A program made the position numbers and the translations under genes. Source: Amphirosellinia nigrospora (taxonomy: Eukaryota; Ascomycota; Sordariomycetes; Xylariales; Xylariaceae). From it: DNA of 64,000 nt. Location: contig SCHM01000002.1 of NCBI GenBank assembly GCA_004123355.1, positions 6,731,569 to 6,795,568 on the forward strand, read 5' to 3'. The notes under the pieces are model-generated. The model saw only the letters and a list, made by a program, of their open reading frames with translations. It searched no databases and was not told the DNA's origin. Of this stretch, positions 48,406 to 62,400 are shown piece by piece. The stretch's first letter is position 1; every line of letters begins with the position of its first letter.

Positions 48406-48640
48406 AGCTCGTAATATCGACCATCGAAGATTAGCTGCCTGAATTGCAAAGTATGCAGATAGTCTAATGCCCGGAGCCCCAACTTTCATTGATGCTTAAC
48501 TTATATCGGATACATGGCCAACACCAATTCGAGTATAGCATTAGCCTTTATAGCAAAAAAAAAACCCCCCAATTCTTGCTCCTACTACATGATGAAATCG
48601 CCCGCGCAAAGGGAACATAGATAACTTTTAGCCCCTTTCT
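48406..48640. other. Border between gene DNA and RIP block
   Basis: Normal-composition 3' flank of the AA9 gene. It contains a run of ten A followed by six C at about 48555-48570. Composition then drops sharply within roughly 100 bases. Confidence 0.6.
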
Positions 48641-49664
48641 ATATTGTTATAGATCGCGTGAGTGAAATTATATTAATTTTTCATTTTTTTCCTCCCCTTC
48701 TAGAAAAGGAAGCATAAAGATAAAGTAGCCGAAGGTAGTCGAAAGTAAGCACGTTTTTTTATGCTTTTTTTTCTTGTTCTTTAAATATTAGGTTCTACTG
48801 GGCTATAATACCAGCCTATACATACATACTATTCTTGCCTATTTTTTATTATAAACTTTTCTTTTTTTTAAGCTTTAGTTTTATATGCTACTTATTACTA
48901 TTGTTATATTTAACCTAAATACTAGTCTTTTTTATAATATAAAAAGTATTAATAACTAGTATTTTTTTTAAGTATTTTTTTTTATTATTTTTATTTTTTA
49001 TTTTTGTTTTTTTTTTTTAATTTATTTATCCTAGCCCTTTAAAATATAGCCGGAATAAAAAAGTATTACTAAGTTTTATATAATTTAAGTACGCTAAAGT
49101 AATAATTGTAATAATTATTTATAGCTTCGAAAAACTATATAAATATAAACGTTTTTTTTTATAAAAGCTTTACTAAATACGTAAAATAATATTTTATTGT
49201 TATAATAACAAGGTTATACGCCGTTAAAAGTAGTATATATACGTGCGGAGCCCTAAATATCCCACTTTAAAATATAGCTAACCTTTTAAGGTTATAAGCA
49301 TAGTAGTTAATAGAGCAGCCATTATAACATTTATACGCAAGCATAAATCCCTAATAATATATTAATATATTTAAGTAAGTAAGTATTTATATTTATATAA
49401 TAAGTAATAAGTATAAAATAAAGTACTTAGAAAGACTTTATTTTATAAATCTTTTGCTTTTTTAAATTAAAAAAAGTTTAATAAGCAGTTTAAAATAAAA
49501 AAAAATAAAAAAAATAAATAAATAAATTTATACTAACGATTATTTATTATATATAAAAAAATAAAATACAAACAATTTAATAATATTTAACGTTTAGCTA
49601 TATTTTATATTTAAATAATATTACTTGCTTTAGAATTTATTAAAATAATTAGTTACTAATAAAC

Positions 49665-49830
49665 CTTTATATATATATAAGCTATAACTTTTTTAAACTT
49701 AAAAATATTATAAGCTTAATATATATATAATTAATTATAAACAATTAAATGCTCGATTTAATAACGTTTATTTTTTATAATATTATAATATAATATATAG
49801 TTTTATATTATAATAAAAAAGTTTAAAAAT
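49665..49830 (-). repeat. Heavily mutated inverted copy of the 55.5 kb repeat
   Basis: The reverse complement of this stretch aligns with 55530-55690. Shared landmarks include CGTTATTAARTCGAGCATTT followed by an ATTAACTATATATA-like run. Differences are almost all transitions towards A and T. It is a fossil copy of the same element, in opposite orientation about 5.8 kb away. Confidence 0.7.
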
Positions 49831-52800
49831 TAAATTAATTATTTTATTAAGCTTTAATTATATCCTTAGTTATAAATAGGTCTTTTTATTTATTTTAGCG
49901 TAAATATATTTAAAACTATAGTAAAATAAACTAAACTATTTATAAAATTTAAAAAGTTTTTTCGTTAAAATCTATACTATTTTATTATCGATTTAAAATA
50001 AATAATAGTTTAAAACTAGTTTTTTAATAATACGTTCGTTGTTTTTTATTTTATTTAAATAATATTATAGCTTAAAAAACAACTTATAAAGCTAATATAG
50101 CTAACTATTTTAAAAATAGCATATAAATTATATAAACTAAAAGTATTAAAAAAATATCTTTAGTTTTAAAAATATAGCTAAAATATAGTAGTCTTATTTT
50201 TAGTTATATTAATAGTTTAAATTATTATTAGATTGTTCGTTTAAAATATTTTATTAAACCTGATTTTTAAAGCTTATTAGCTATATTAGCTTTTTTTAAA
50301 CCTTAAATAAACATATTTTTTCGTACGTTATATTATTTAGCAGCTTATTTAAAACGTAGCACAAATTATATTATAAAAAAGCTATTTAAAAAAGCTTAAA
50401 ATATTAATGTTCTATAGTTTACTATAAAATCGAGCTATTTTAAAATATAAATCTAGGATAACTTTTTTAAATAATATAATAGTTAATATTTACGCTAAAT
50501 ATATTATAGCGAAAAAATAAAACCAAAAATAATATTCCTTTACTATAAACTTCTACGTTAGCAAAAAAAAAAGCAAAAAAAAAAAAAACGCTTTTATTTA
50601 AATTAAAAGCGTTTTTTACTTTAAGCTACTAAAGTTTAAATATTTAAACTTAACTTTTTATTTCGATTTTTAAAGCTTTTTAAAATAAAAAATAAAAGCT
50701 ATACTTAAGCTTTTTAATAAGCAAAGCTATATATTTATTAAATTAAATAAAGCAAAATATTTTTTTTTATTATATTAATTTTTTTATTTTTTTAATAGCT
50801 AATTTTATCGGCAAAAAATTTTATAAAAGCTATTATTAAGTTTGCGCTTTTTTTTAGTATTAAGTTCTAGTAACTAAGTTAAAATAATAGCATAAAAGCC
50901 TTTATTAGCGCTAGCTACATTAGCTATACTTCTAGCTACTACTTAAATTCGTCCTAGGCGTACTTAAACCACTATAAAGCTATACTTAGTAAAAATCTTT
51001 TAATTTATATTTATATCTTAAAACTACTTAGCTATTATAAAAAGGTTAAAAAGTTTTAATAATAACTTAAAGATTTTATAATATTTATTATAAATAATTT
51101 AAATAGTTTTATTTTTTTCGTTAGTAGTTTATCCGCGTTTTATAATATAATAGCTATTTAAAAGCTAGGCTAGATTTAACTTAATACTTTTAATTATAAA
51201 CTAAATAACTTTTATATATAAATATAATAAAAACTTATTAGCTATATTTTAATAATAAAAGATTTATAATTCGTAATAAATTAAAATTATATTTTAATAA
51301 TTATAATAATATATTTTATAAGTTAATATTTTTAAAGCTTTAGTAAAAAAGTTATTATAGTTTTAGAACTTATTTGTAAAATTATTATATAAGCTAATTT
51401 TTTTTTAAAAAATTTTATTTAAAAACTAGTTTTAAAAACTATACTTAAATAAACTTTATAACTATTTTCTTTTAAATAAAAACTTAATAATAGCTTAATA
51501 ATTTATAGTTTTAAACTTAAAGCTAATATAATATATTTTAATAATATAAGCTACGGTTTAAATAAAATATTACTATTTATTATTAAAAAAAACTAAATAA
51601 TAATATATTATTTAATAAGCTTAAATATATAACTAGTAGCTATAAGTATTTTTTAACCGATTTTATAAAGCAATTTATTTTAATAAATATAATATTAATA
51701 AAAAATTTTATTTTATTTTTATTTTAGCAACGTTTTTAAATAAAAAACTATATAATAAGCTTAAAACGTTTTAAGCTTAATATAATAATAATATTTATAT
51801 AGCTTATTATTATTAGTTCTAAAAAGCTTAACTATAAAAGCTATAATATTATATAAATATTTTATATAAAATAAATTAATATTAAGCAAATAAATATTAT
51901 TTATTTAATTAAACTTAATATTTATATAATATTATATTAAACTTAGCTTAATTTTTTAATTTCGGACTAAAAAAAAAACTTTTTAAAACAAAAAAACCGC
52001 TAATTTATAGTTATTTCTTAGTATTAAATTATATAACTTTTTTATTAAAATAATCTAGTATATATTTTATTCCGTTAATAATTAAGATTATAAAGGTTAT
52101 TAAAGCTTTAAAATATACTAAATTTTAGAAATAAAGGTTATTTAATAATAAAAACCTAATATTTAAGCTTTTATAAAGATTCCTATATAATAAATATTAT
52201 TAAAAATAATTTAGCATTAATAAAAATATAAATATAGCAGCTTTTATAATAAACCTAATAGCTATTATATATAAATCGAAGTTATATAAATGCTAGCTTA
52301 TTAAATAATTATAAAATAATATTAGTTAAAAAAAAATCCTTTAAAAAAACTATTATTTTATTAATTTAAATAAATACTTTTTATAAGCAAAAAAAGCTCC
52401 GTAAGTAAAAAAGCAAACATTAGTAAAATCTTTATATAAAATAATAGTTTTTTATATTATAACTAATTTTTATTATAGCGGCGAATATTAGTACGGAAAA
52501 AAAAATAAAAATAAAAAATAAAAAAAGCTATTTAATATTTATTAAAATATTTAAATAAAACTTACTAGTTATATTTTTATATATTTAAAATAAATAAATA
52601 TAATATATTTATATAAAATTAATATAAAAATTTTATTAAAAGCTTAAAATATTATTTAAAATAGTATAACTACGTATATAAACTAAAGGTTTTAATTATT
52701 ATTTTTTTTATATAAAAGTACGTTTATATAATAAGATAATTATATTAAAAAAACAAATTAAAAAATCTTACTGTTTTTATTAAAAAAAACCTTTTATTTA

Positions 52801-54229
52801 AATTACCTTTAATTGTTTATTATTATAATTAAACTTAAATAATATAATTTTAATTTTTATAAAATAGGCTTAATATATTAAAAACTTTATTTTAAAATAT
52901 ATAAAAATAATAAATAATATTTTTATTATTTATAAAAAAATAAAAAAACTATACTAAAAATATAAAAGCTTTAATTATAAACTTTATAAAAAAAAAAATA
53001 TTTATACGCTAAAAAATACAGGATTTTAATAAAAAGAATAAAATAATATTTAATATATTTATAGAATATTAATCTAAATATTATAATTATATAAACTTTT
53101 ATAGCAAATTATTAAAATGCCCGAAATATAAAATAAAGGTTTTTTTAATATAATTTTTTTATATTATTATTATTATTGTTTACTAAGCGGAAAAAAATAT
53201 AATAAGTACGATTTAGCTATATTTTATATAAAAAATGCTTATTAAGCTTATATTAAAAAATATACTAAAATAGTTTAAAAAAAAAGCTTAATATATTATA
53301 CATATTATAAAACTTATATTATGTTTTAAAATAAATTAATATATTATTAAATTTTATATTATGCTTTAATATTAATATTAAGCTTTAAATATTTTTAGTT
53401 AATAATTATATTTTAGATTAAACTTTAAGCTTATATTTAAAATTTTACTAAAGTTTTAAACTATTATTAAAAAAATATTATTTTTAAAATAATTAAACTA
53501 TAATAAAATATACTATATTTTATTTAATAGTAAAAAAAGCTTTTTTTTAAAAAAAAGCTTAGTATATTTAATATATTAAACAATATTATAAAAAATTTCA
53601 ATTACTAGCAATAGCGCGGATAAGTTTTATTAAGCTAGTTTTTAAATTAATAGATTTAATTTAAATAATAATAAACGAAATAAATTATTATATATTTTTT
53701 TTTTTTAAATATTAATAATAATTTTTAAATTTAAAAATAGAATTTATATAATATAAAATTAAACTATTTTTTATATATTTTCGATATAATTATAAAAAAA
53801 CGTAATAAATAATTCGCTAAGCAACGAAATTTCGAACTTTTAGAAAATATTAATAATTTATACGCGGGTATATTTTAAAAGTACAGCCATATATTATATT
53901 TTTAATAATGTTAAATTAATATTAAGATTGTAAAATTAAACTTGTTTATAGTAAAGTTTATTATAATAAAAATATATTATATATTAGTATACGAAAAAAT
54001 TACTAAAATCATAAATAATTTATAATAAATAAATATAAAAAAGATTTATTTTATAATATTTTGGCTTATATAAATATAATTTTTTATTAATATTTATTGT
54101 TTTATTTATAAAGGTATAAAAATTATATAAATAAAATTAAAAATAAAAAAATAAATAAAATAAACGTAACGATTTTAAAAAATTAAATAAAAATTTTTAT
54201 TATAAAAAACTTAATAGCTTTTAATAAGC

Positions 54230-54420
54230 TTAAGAATAAGATTAATAATAATTAAAATTAGAAGGATAAAAAAATAAGGATAAGAATAAAGATAAAGAAA
54301 ACGAGGATAAAGATAAGGAGGATAAGAAAAAGGACAAGAAAAAAAACGAAGAAAAATAAAAAAATAAAGAAAAAAAGGAGGACAAAAAAAAAAAAATAAA
54401 AAAGAAACAAAAAAGCTTAA
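54230..54420 (+). repeat. Polypurine strand-asymmetric tract
   Basis: For about 190 bases the + strand is almost purely A and G (repeats of the GATAAGGAT / AAAGAAAA kind), with hardly any C or T runs. It may be the remnant of a Lys/Glu-rich coding tail or of a simple-sequence array within the RIP block. Confidence 0.6.
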
Positions 54421-54839
54421 CGGTTATATTTTCTTATATTTGTATACCCGGGGGGTAGCCTAAAGGTAAAAAATATATGATTTAAATTAACGGAAGTTTT
54501 TATTAAAGGCTAAGTATTTAATATATTTTGCCCGTTTTTAGCTATATATAATAATTAGCTTAAGCTTTATTATTATATATTTATAAATACGATTTAATAT
54601 AAGAAATAAACTAGTATATTTTTTAAAAAGGCTTAAATAAAGTATATTTAAATAATTTAAAATAAAAGTTTTATATATTTAAAATAATATATTAAAATTT
54701 TATATATAGTAAACAATTATTTAAACTATAATTAAAACGAGCCTTATTTTTAAGGCTTACTATAAACTTATTTATCCGTAATACTTATATTTTATATTAT
54801 TATATAGTTAAACTATAATTTATTATAATTAAAAAGCTT

Positions 54840-55800
54840 TACCTTTCCAAACATGTATTAGCAACAATAATTAAGTATAAAAAAAATAAAGATTAAAAGT
54901 TTTAATAGTAACCTTTAAAAGTATAAATTTTTCTATAACGCTTTAATTAGCTTATATAAACTTTGCAAAGCTACTATTAGTTAAAATTTAAATCGAAACA
55001 TTAACTATAACGTATTTACATTTATATAAACTATATAGCTTACGTACTATAATAGTAAAAATAGCCGCTAACAACTATTATATTTAAATACGAATATAAA
55101 ACTAGTAGATATTAATAACACGGTTAACAATACGTGTTATAAAAAGGCTAGCTAAGGCAAAGGCCGGACCGTAAAAAACGGCGGCCAAGTTTTTAAAAGT
55201 CTAACCTTTTTAGGCGGAGCCCCTTTAAATATATAAATTTACGAAAAAAGTAAAGGTTTAAAAAATAAGAAGTTTAAAAATAAAAAGTTTAAAAGTAAAA
55301 AGTTTAAAAATAAACGGTTTAAGAAATCTTCCTAATTTAAATCAAAGTACTAAAGCATTTTAATTTACAACATATTAAAATAAAGCTTCGCCGGTAAAGC
55401 TTTTTATTTTAGTAATAACTTGTTTAGCGCTACTAAGTATTTTACGAAATAAATAAACAATTCTTAAACATAATATAAAACAACCTTAAGACTTTATAAT
55501 AGTTGCGTTAAACAGCTGGTTAATATTTATAGTGTCATAATATAAAATTGCACATTATACTATAATACTATAAAAGGTAAAACGTTATTAAGTCGAGCAT
55601 TTAACTGCTTACAATTAACTATATATATACTAGACTTGTAACATATAGACTAATTAAATCTGTTTAACTAGCTATAAGTGCTTATGCTAGCTACCTAATA
55701 TATATATTTAGCCTAATTAGAATCTAATAGTTGCTGCCCGCTGCCTATAATAAGTTTATCTTCTGTCCTAATATAGCTATGCGCTTTTTAAAGCTATTGT
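54840..55800. mobile_element. Lightly mutated transposon relic inside the RIP block
   Basis: About 1 kb keeps far more C, G, CA and TG than its surroundings. It includes a short tandem array of a roughly 15-base unit (AAGTTTAAAAATAAA-like) at about 55270-55320 and, at its right part, the repeat shared with 49.7 kb. The layout, a basic-residue-rich coding-like stretch followed by a shared end repeat, would suit a retroelement fossil, but I cannot assign the family. It is broken, with no usable frame. Confidence 0.5.
55530..55690 (+). repeat. Lightly mutated copy of a repeat present inverted at 49.7 kb
   Basis: This copy keeps the less AT-rich version of the sequence shared with 49665-49830 and is the better template for naming the family. 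It could be a terminal repeat of an element; that is an inference. Confidence 0.65.
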
Positions 55801-58800
55801 AAGAAAAGCCTTTATTATTTTTCGATTTTTTTTTGCTTATTCTTAGTCCTACGTAAAATATTACAATAATTAGTAATTTTTGCTATTTTTGTTGTTAAAA
55901 ATAATAATAGCTTTAATAAAGCCTTAAGAAAAGCTTATATTTTTTTATAAAAGTTAAATAATATTTTAAATTTTTATTTATTAAATAATATTTAAGCTTA
56001 AAAAAAAGTTTTTATATTTTAGCTTATAAAAATTAATAATTAGTTTATATAAAAATAGTCTTAGCTTAAAGCTTTAATAAATATAAGCTAGTAATATTAC
56101 GTATATATATTATATAATTAAAAATATTAAATATAATAATAGTAAGTATATTATACGCGTAGTTTGCTGCTAGCTTATTTAAACTTAACTATAGGTTATA
56201 TAGAACTTCTTCTAGATAAATATACTCGGTAATATAAATAAACTTATATATATCGAATATCTTTTGCCTTTTTTTAACCTTAACTTTTTTAACCGGCTGT
56301 TTTTTTTTTTATTACTTTTTACTAGCGTAATTTTAAAATAAACTTTATTATATTTTAGGTTAAACGAACCTTTTATTTTTAACTATAAATAATTATATTA
56401 TTAAATTAAAATTAACGTTTAGCATAATTTTTTTTTTACGTAAGCTTTTTAAAAAAAACTATATATATTAACCTTAGTTTTAATTAATATAAATTTAAAA
56501 TAATAATATATAATATATAATATTATTTAAGTTAAAAAAATCGCATTTAAATATAAACGTTTTTTAATCTTTTATTACTTATTTTAAATTAATAAAAAAT
56601 ATATAAATTATTTAAAGTATAAATAAACAAATAGTTAAAGCTATATATATCGACCTATTTATATACAATATTAATAAAAATCTTAAATAAATAACAAATT
56701 ATATATTCGAACCTAGGTTTAAATATATTATTAATAATAAACTATTTATAATAAACTTTTGTTTATTTTAAATCGTTTAGCTTTATTTAGCCGTATTAAA
56801 AAACTATTAATAATAAACTTATTATAATTTAAGCGAGCTATAATAACTTTTTTCTTAGTAATTTTTTTTTATAATAAAGTTATAAACTTTAAATATTTAT
56901 TTTTTAAACGTTTTTTTTTTTTAATAAAATTAAATATATTTATAATTATAACTTCTAACGTTTTAACTTTATTAAATAAAATATTAAAATATTATTCGAA
57001 ACTATATAAATCGGCATAAAAAATATAATTATTTTTTTACGTTAATTAGCTATAAAGCTTAATAATTGTTAATTTTTCCGTTTTATTTAATATATTTAAA
57101 GCTTTAGTTAATAACGGGGTCCCTTGCTAATAGCCGTTCTTATTCTTATATAATAGTCGATATTAAAAGTTATTTTATTTTTAAATAAATAATTGCTTAT
57201 TAATACTAAACAAAAAAGCAGCTTATAAAAAAACTTTTTAAGATAAGTTAGCCTTAAAAGCCAGGTATATAAAGCATTTAAAACTAAGCAATATTACGTA
57301 AAACGTATTCCTGCTTTATATAAGCTTTAAAATCTTTTTATTATTATATTAAAATTTTCTTCGCTAAAAGTTTTTTTTTTTACTTAAGTAACTTTTATTA
57401 TATTTAAGCTATAGCATTATATACTACTATTTACCTTTAACTATAGTATAATAAAAAGTAAATAAATATTATTCTTGTTTTTATATGCTTTTATATATTA
57501 TATTATTATTTATACTATTTTATAATCTATAATATTAACTAAATTAATAAATATTTAATATCCGAAATAAATATAATAATACTATTTATTTTATATTTTT
57601 ATTTTTATATTGCTTTTATTTATTAAATATTATAATTAATAATAAATTATTATTTAATACGTTTTTATATATTAATATAAGCGAAACTTTTAATATTTAA
57701 ATATAAAATAAAAGTTAATAACCTTTTTATTTATTAGCCGATATTTTTTTTTATTAACTTTTATTATTATTAAATATTTTTTATAAAGCTAATTTATTAA
57801 AATAACTAAACAATTATTTTTATTTTAAATATTTAAGTTCGCTTATTAATATATTAAACTTATTAAAAAAATTTATTTATTAATATTTCGCTTATTTATT
57901 AAAGCTTAAATATAGCTTAACTTATTTATAATTTTTAAATACTTTTATTTTTTTTTAAAGCTTTTATTATAGTAAAAATTAAAGCTTTTTTTTTAAAAGT
58001 TAAATATTACTTTAAAAATACTTTTAGCTATTTTTTTTTATAAACTTTAATAGCTTTAAAACTATATCCTAAATTATATGTTTTATTTATAAACTTTTTG
58101 CGAAGTTTTTTTATAAAACGTTTAAAATAAAAACCTTTTAGTTAATAAACTATCTTTTTATAATATTATATTATAACGTTTTAATAAGCTATATATAACT
58201 TTTTTTAAACTATAAATTCTATATATAATATTATTATCCTTAATAATAAAATAGCTATCCTATTTAAGCTTTAAATATTAAGATTAAGCTAAAAATATTT
58301 TTATAAAGTTAATATTTCTCGAACAAAAAATATAAATAAGATTTTTAAACTTTAAATAAACGCTGCTTATTAAATAAAAAAAATATTAAAACTATTAATT
58401 TTTAGCTTTAAAAATAGCTTATTTTAACTATTATTTACTATATATTTTAAACTTAATTTTATAAACGCGTTTAAAAATATATTTACGTTATTATTTATTA
58501 ATAGTTTTTTCGTTAATAGGCTTAAACTTATAGCTAGTTTTATATTTTTTCCTTATTAGTTTCTTTATTTTAATATAATATAATTAAAAGCTTAAAATAT
58601 ATTAATATAAAATATTAATCTTTATTATATTTTAGCACTTTTGCTTTTATTACTTAAAATAAAATAGTAAGCTTATAATATAAGCTTTATTAAGTTAATA
58701 AAAATTTTTAAAAAATAAAAAATTTAACTAAGCTTTTTATTTTTAAGTTTTATTTATTATTTTTATTTAAAATAAATATAAAATTATAGATCTTTTTTCA

Positions 58801-59379
58801 ATAAAAAATTAAATTTAATTTATAATAATAATATATTATATTATATACGTTTATAAAACTAATAGTTAGATTTTTTTTTAATTTATACTTTAAGCGGTTT
58901 TATTTTAGCTAAAAATATATATATTTAGCTAAATTAAATTATTTAAAAAATATTGCCTTTAAAGTTCTTAGGTTTACTATTATATTAGTCGAATATAATA
59001 AAAGGTATTTAATAAATTTAAGCAATAAATAATAAAAATAACCCTACTTTTTTATATAATAAAAGTAGCTAAAATATAAAAAATATTAACGTTAAGCTTT
59101 TTACTAAAATAATAAAATAAAACGTTAAAACTTATAGCTTTTTTTAAAATAAGCTTTAACTATAATCGAAAACATTAAAATAATTATATAATAATAAAAA
59201 ATCCCGCACTTAATTATTTTTTACTATTATATTTATTATAAAAGCTTTATTTAAAAGCTTAAAAATAATTTTATTTTTTTAAATCTAATAATTAGCTTTA
59301 GCGTTAAAAAACCTCTCGCTTTTTAAATCCTTTTCTAAAAAGCTTAAAATTTAACTAGCTTATATATATATAAATTTCA

Positions 59380-59406
59380 GGCTACCCCAACGGATTTCCG
59401 TTAGCC
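59380..59406. repeat. GC-containing hairpin in the RIP block
   Basis: A 10-base stem (GGCTA+ACGGA against TCCGTTAGCC) with a five-base CCCCA bulge and a two-base loop. Its GGCTACCCC half recurs in inverted orientation as GGGGTAGCC at about 54456-54464. None of its C sits in CA except the bulge edge, which may explain survival from RIP. Confidence 0.6.
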
Positions 59407-62400
59407 TATATAGCCAATATAACCCAAAATAATATAAATAAACAAACTACAGCCAAAAGCTAAAAATCCGTATAATAATATTTAACCTTATAGCTATTAT
59501 AGCAAGCGTAAACCCTAGAAAAAAAATAAATAAAATAGAAAAAAACGTAGTATATATATATATAATCGTATATATTAAAAACTTCTATTTTTAAAAAATA
59601 ATAAAATATAAAATTCGTTTTTAGTTAGTTAATTATATATTAAACACATTAAATCTAAAAAACTAGGCGAAGCTTTTAAAAAAAAAAACAAAACGTTTAT
59701 AAATATTATAATTTATTTATAGAACGCCTTTATAATAATAGTAGTAGTAGTAATTAAATAGTTTAGTTTTATTTACTTTCGTTATTAGTTATAACAAATA
59801 TAGCTAATCTTTAAACTATTTACCTACCATTACCGGCTAGTAAATAAAAATATATATTTATTAAAACTTTATATTATTAGCTCGTAAATATCACCTTATT
59901 AATTAATAAAATATAAATTTTACATAAATAGCTAAATTTATTATATATTTAAAAAAAACTAGCAGCTAACTTTTTATATAATTTATATTTAGCATATATT
60001 TTTAGCGAAGCTAGAATTTATAGCGCTATAGTTTTAAGTTATATTAATATATAATTATAATATAAACATTATTAATAAGAAAAAAATTATATTTTAATTT
60101 AAAAAATTATAGCAGTTTTTAAACCGTTAACCTAATTTTTTTAGAATTTATATTTACGTTTATATAATTTTTAACCTTTTTAAGCTTTTATATAATCTTA
60201 TTTAAGCTATTAAACAAAAATAGCTATAATTAAACTAAAAAGCTCTTTAGTTATTTAATATTACTAATATTATTACTTGCTTAAATAATTTAGTTCGAAA
60301 AAAGCGCGTTTAAGTAATAATAGCTTAAACGAAAAATAAAACAAGTTATTTAGCTAAATATATAATATATATATATTTAAAGTAGCTTTATTATTTTTGT
60401 TTTATAAAGCGGCTATAATTTTAAAAAATTTAAGCTTGCTTAGCAAAACATAATAAAAAACATTAAATAGCTTTTTTATTTAAAAATAAATATTATTATT
60501 AAAAATCTACGTTTAAAATCTTTATTTTATATATAAAAATATTTTATTATATAATTATATAAAAAGCTTTTAAAAATATTAAAATATTTTGCTTAACTAT
60601 ATATATAAGCTTAAATTATTTATTATTTTTATAAAAATAAAAACGCCCCCTAAAACTTTAAGCTATTTTAAGTTTCTATTAAACTTTTATTTTATATTAC
60701 GAAGTTTTTATTATATTAGATTATATTTAAATATTTATAAGTATTTTTTAATATTATTTTAACGCGAACAGATATTTTTTTAAAAAAAATTTTTCCTATA
60801 TTATTTTTAATTTCGCTATAATAATTTTTAATAGCTTATTAAATAATTTTAAAATTATTAATAATTATAAATAATAGTTAAACTTATTAATGTTAAGCTT
60901 AGTATAATAACGTTTAAAGTTTTATTTTTTCGTACTTAATTTTTTTTTAGTTATAAATATTATAAGTTTTACGCTTATAACTTATAAACTTATATAAATT
61001 TTTAGTTTTTTATTTTTATATTAATATATATTATAAGTATATTTTGGTTTATATTTAAACTTATATAATTATATAAACTATAAAAACAAAAAAATATAAA
61101 AACTTATTAAGCTAGCCTAGTATTACTTAAAAAATTAAGTTTTAATTAATATTATAAGCATTGGATATAAAAACGCTATAATAGCAAAAAATGCCTACGA
61201 TTTATTGGCCGAATATAACCTTTAGTTAGTTTACTTCTTTTATAAAATAAAAAAAAAGAGGCTTAATCTTTTTATTATTATTTATTACTATAATAGTTAA
61301 ATAATAAAACATATATAGTAGCATTATTATATTAATACTTAAATTTTAAATATTAACTATTTTAATTATAGTTTTTAGTTTAACCATAATTTATATAAAG
61401 TTTATTATTATTATAATAAAATATATTTTTTTTTTAATTTTATTATTATATATACTATAAAATAGTTAAAAAAAATAAAATTAATATAAAGTTTAACTAA
61501 AATAATATATTAATTTGCCGGCTAGCGTTTTAAAAAGCTTTTTAAATAAATATTGTTATTTTATATAATAAAACTGCTAAATTAAAACCTAATAAAATCT
61601 ATATTATAAAAATATTAGCCTTACTTAGCTATTTATTATAATACTTATATATTACGCTTAATTTTAATAGCTTTCCTTTTTATTTTTGCTATTTTTTTTA
61701 ACTAAATAAAGTTTAAATTGTTTATAATAATAAAATAAGGTTAGCGCTATTTAATACCGAAAATAAATCCGTTATATTTTAACCCGTTTTTATAGCTATT
61801 ATGTTATTAGGCTTTTTTAGCTTAAAATTTTTACTAAAAGCTATAAATAATCTGGCATTTTTTATTAAAAGCCTTTTATACTAGTGTTTTAAGGTTGGGG
61901 TTTTAAGGGATAATAACGTTTTATAGTAGCGGGGGTTTTTTATTACGGTTATATAACGCACTATATTTTTAAAAGATTCGAAATTTATTATTGCCTTTTA
62001 TTTTATATTAGCGCGTATAAATTTTGCTTTTATAATAAGAATCTGGCAAAATTATTTTTATATAAACTATTATAAGCTAGTAAGTATTTTTAATTTGCTT
62101 TAAGTTTATATACGTTTTTTATTTTTTTTCCGTTAAAATTACGTTTAAGCTTAAAATAATAATTAAGATTTCTAAAATATCCGGATATTTAATAAAAGCA
62201 AAGTTATAGCTATAATATATAATTATAATAACGTTTATTTTTACGATAAATTTTTTTTTAAAAGCTTAAATTTTAGTTGTATCCGCTTTAAATTGCGGTA
62301 AAAATAGCGGGCTATTTTGGGGCAATTATAAAATATTGCTCGGGTTTTAATTTTTTCGTTATATATTTAATCGCTATCGATTTTTTTATTTTTAACTTAT

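Noticed and set aside
54456-59393. A complete 4.9 kb terminal-inverted-repeat DNA transposon
   Set aside because: Only about nine to ten bases match between the ends, no target-site duplication can be shown, and no transposase signal remains.
62221-62260. Third copy of the 49.7/55.5 kb repeat
   Set aside because: Only about 17 bases match (TAATAACGTTTATTTTT), which is expected by chance in such AT-rich DNA.
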